NCBI RefSeq assembly: GCF_001905825.1
Contig: NZ_LIVV01000003.1
Location: 745,131-809,130 of the forward strand
Origin: Streptomyces sp. CB02009
Lineage (GTDB): Bacteria; Actinomycetota; Actinomycetes; Streptomycetales; Streptomycetaceae
Direction: 5' to 3'
DNA length: 64,000 nucleotides
Part shown: positions 63,568-64,000 of the stretch, piece by piece
How the letters are laid out: each line of letters opens with the position of its first letter
Position numbering within the stretch: the first letter of the stretch is position 1
Made by a program: the position numbers and the translations under genes
Notes under the pieces: generated by a model
What the model was told of the DNA's origin: nothing
The model's database searches: none
Seen by the model: the letters and a program-made list of their open reading frames with translations, nothing else

Positions 63568-64000
63568 TCAGCCTCCCAGCAACGGCAGGAGTTCCGGCAG
63601 ATGTCCGTCGGAGGCGCGTCCCGTGCGCTGTCGTTCTTCCGGTACGTCGCCGTAGAGGGTCGTCCGGGGCTTCGCCGGGCGGCCTGCCGCTTCGGCGATG
63701 GCTTCGAGGTCGTGGATGGACCGGTAGGAGCCGTAACTCGATCCGGCCATGCGGGAGATGGTCTCTTCCATGAGGGTTCCGCCGAGGTCGTTGGCGCCGG
63801 AGCGGAGCATTTCGGCGGCGCCTTCGGTGCCGAGTTTGACCCAGCTGGTCTGGATGTTGGGGATGTGGGGGTGGAGGAGGAGGCGTGCCATGGCGATGAC
63901 GGCGCGGTTGTCGCGTGGGGTGGGGCCGGGGCGGGCGATGCCGGCGAGGTAGACGGGTGCGTTGGTGTGGATGAAGGGGAGGGTGACAAACTCGGTGAAT
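63568..64000 (-). CDS. fbiC: Fo synthase, bifunctional FbiC (CofG/CofH), C-terminal part (partial)
   Basis: Only the last ~143 residues are in the window; the gene runs off the right end. The visible part matches the CofH half of FbiC: TLPFIHTNAPVYLAGIARPG, IPNIQTSWVKLGTEGAAEML and GTLMEETISRMAGSSYGS. The radical SAM cysteines lie outside the window. The enzyme makes the Fo deazaflavin from a ribityl-uracil intermediate and tyrosine. Codon use here is less GC-biased than in its neighbours. The cofC gene follows after three bases. Confidence 0.88.
   Translation of the reverse strand, partial: FTEFVTLPFIHTNAPVYLAGIARPGPTPRDNRAVIAMARLLLHPHIPNIQTSWVKLGTEGAAEMLRSGANDLGGTLMEETISRMAGSSYGSYRSIHDLEAIAEAAGRPAKPRTTLYGDVPEERQRTGRASDGHLPELLPLLGG

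Noticed and set aside
1..64000. tRNA, rRNA, insertion sequence, integrase or biosynthetic gene cluster
   Set aside because: No cloverleaf, ribosomal sequence, transposase, terminal inverted repeats with a gene, or polyketide/peptide synthase motif was seen on either strand.

Overview
This is a 64 kb piece of a linear-chromosome-type, very high-GC actinobacterial genome, almost certainly Streptomyces. The signs are strong G/C bias at third codon positions, GTG and TTG starts, ATGA/GTGA operon overlaps, many leaderless promoters (TANNNT placed 6-8 bases before a start codon), coenzyme F420 genes and the ethylmalonyl-CoA pathway. I see no rRNA, tRNA, prophage, insertion sequence or CRISPR array. 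The region reads as core or near-core metabolism, not an accessory island. About 57 protein genes are supported; two run off the window ends.

Layout. 1-2722: end of a glutamate-type amino acid ABC importer (ATPase, lipoprotein, two permeases). 2760-13380: mixed single genes (secreted S15-like hydrolase, helical-repeat protein, cytochrome P450, membrane-anchored unknown, gamma-glutamyltransferase, a divergent methionine aminopeptidase/XRE regulator pair, DinB-like, F420-type PPOX protein, unknown). 13676-20804: a catabolic cluster: beta-ureidopropionase-like amidohydrolase, omega-aminotransferase, dihydropyrimidinase, LLM-class F420 oxidoreductase, a small acetyltransferase and an NCS1 nucleobase transporter. 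20758-33214: secreted trypsin-like protease, lipoate ligase with swapped domain order, inositol-phosphatase-like enzyme, phytoene-desaturase-like oxidase, YrdC-like protein, phosphoesterase, an Ada-AlkA/Ogt alkylation-repair pair, sirtuin, orphan VapB-like protein and a BCCT transporter. 33327-41265: glycerate kinase, PucR-type regulator and a divergent branched-chain-type ABC importer of five genes (F-G-H-M-K). 41281-44756: epimerase, tandem acetyltransferase, pssA and psd.

44926-50999 is a five-gene operon on the minus strand that encodes the characteristic ethylmalonyl-CoA steps: crotonyl-CoA carboxylase/reductase, a B12-dependent mutase, a citrate-lyase-family malyl-CoA enzyme, a MaoC-type mesaconyl-CoA hydratase and an acyl-CoA (methylsuccinyl-CoA) dehydrogenase. 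A TetR regulator and a double-module 3-hydroxybutyryl-CoA dehydrogenase follow at 51398-54125. The promoter regions of the first operon gene and of the dehydrogenase share a CACGTG-centred palindrome, which suggests one local regulon for acetyl-CoA assimilation and for supply of ethylmalonyl-CoA and methylmalonyl-CoA.

54426-64000: HEAT-repeat protein, RidA, secreted TAP-like peptidase, Rv2578c-type radical SAM protein behind a LexA-like box, SRPBCC protein, an MFS exporter with a long C-terminal beta-sandwich repeat tail, an unknown, and two F420 biosynthesis genes (cofC and the end of fbiC). The F420 synthesis genes and at least two apparent F420 users lie in the same window.

The most interesting system is the 13676-20804 cluster. 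It has every enzyme for reductive pyrimidine breakdown except the usual NADPH dihydropyrimidine dehydrogenase, and it carries a predicted F420-dependent oxidoreductase in that slot. Other notable items are the paired inverted repeats at 34495-34700, the divergent leaderless map/XRE promoter with its palindrome, and the swapped-domain lipoate ligase.
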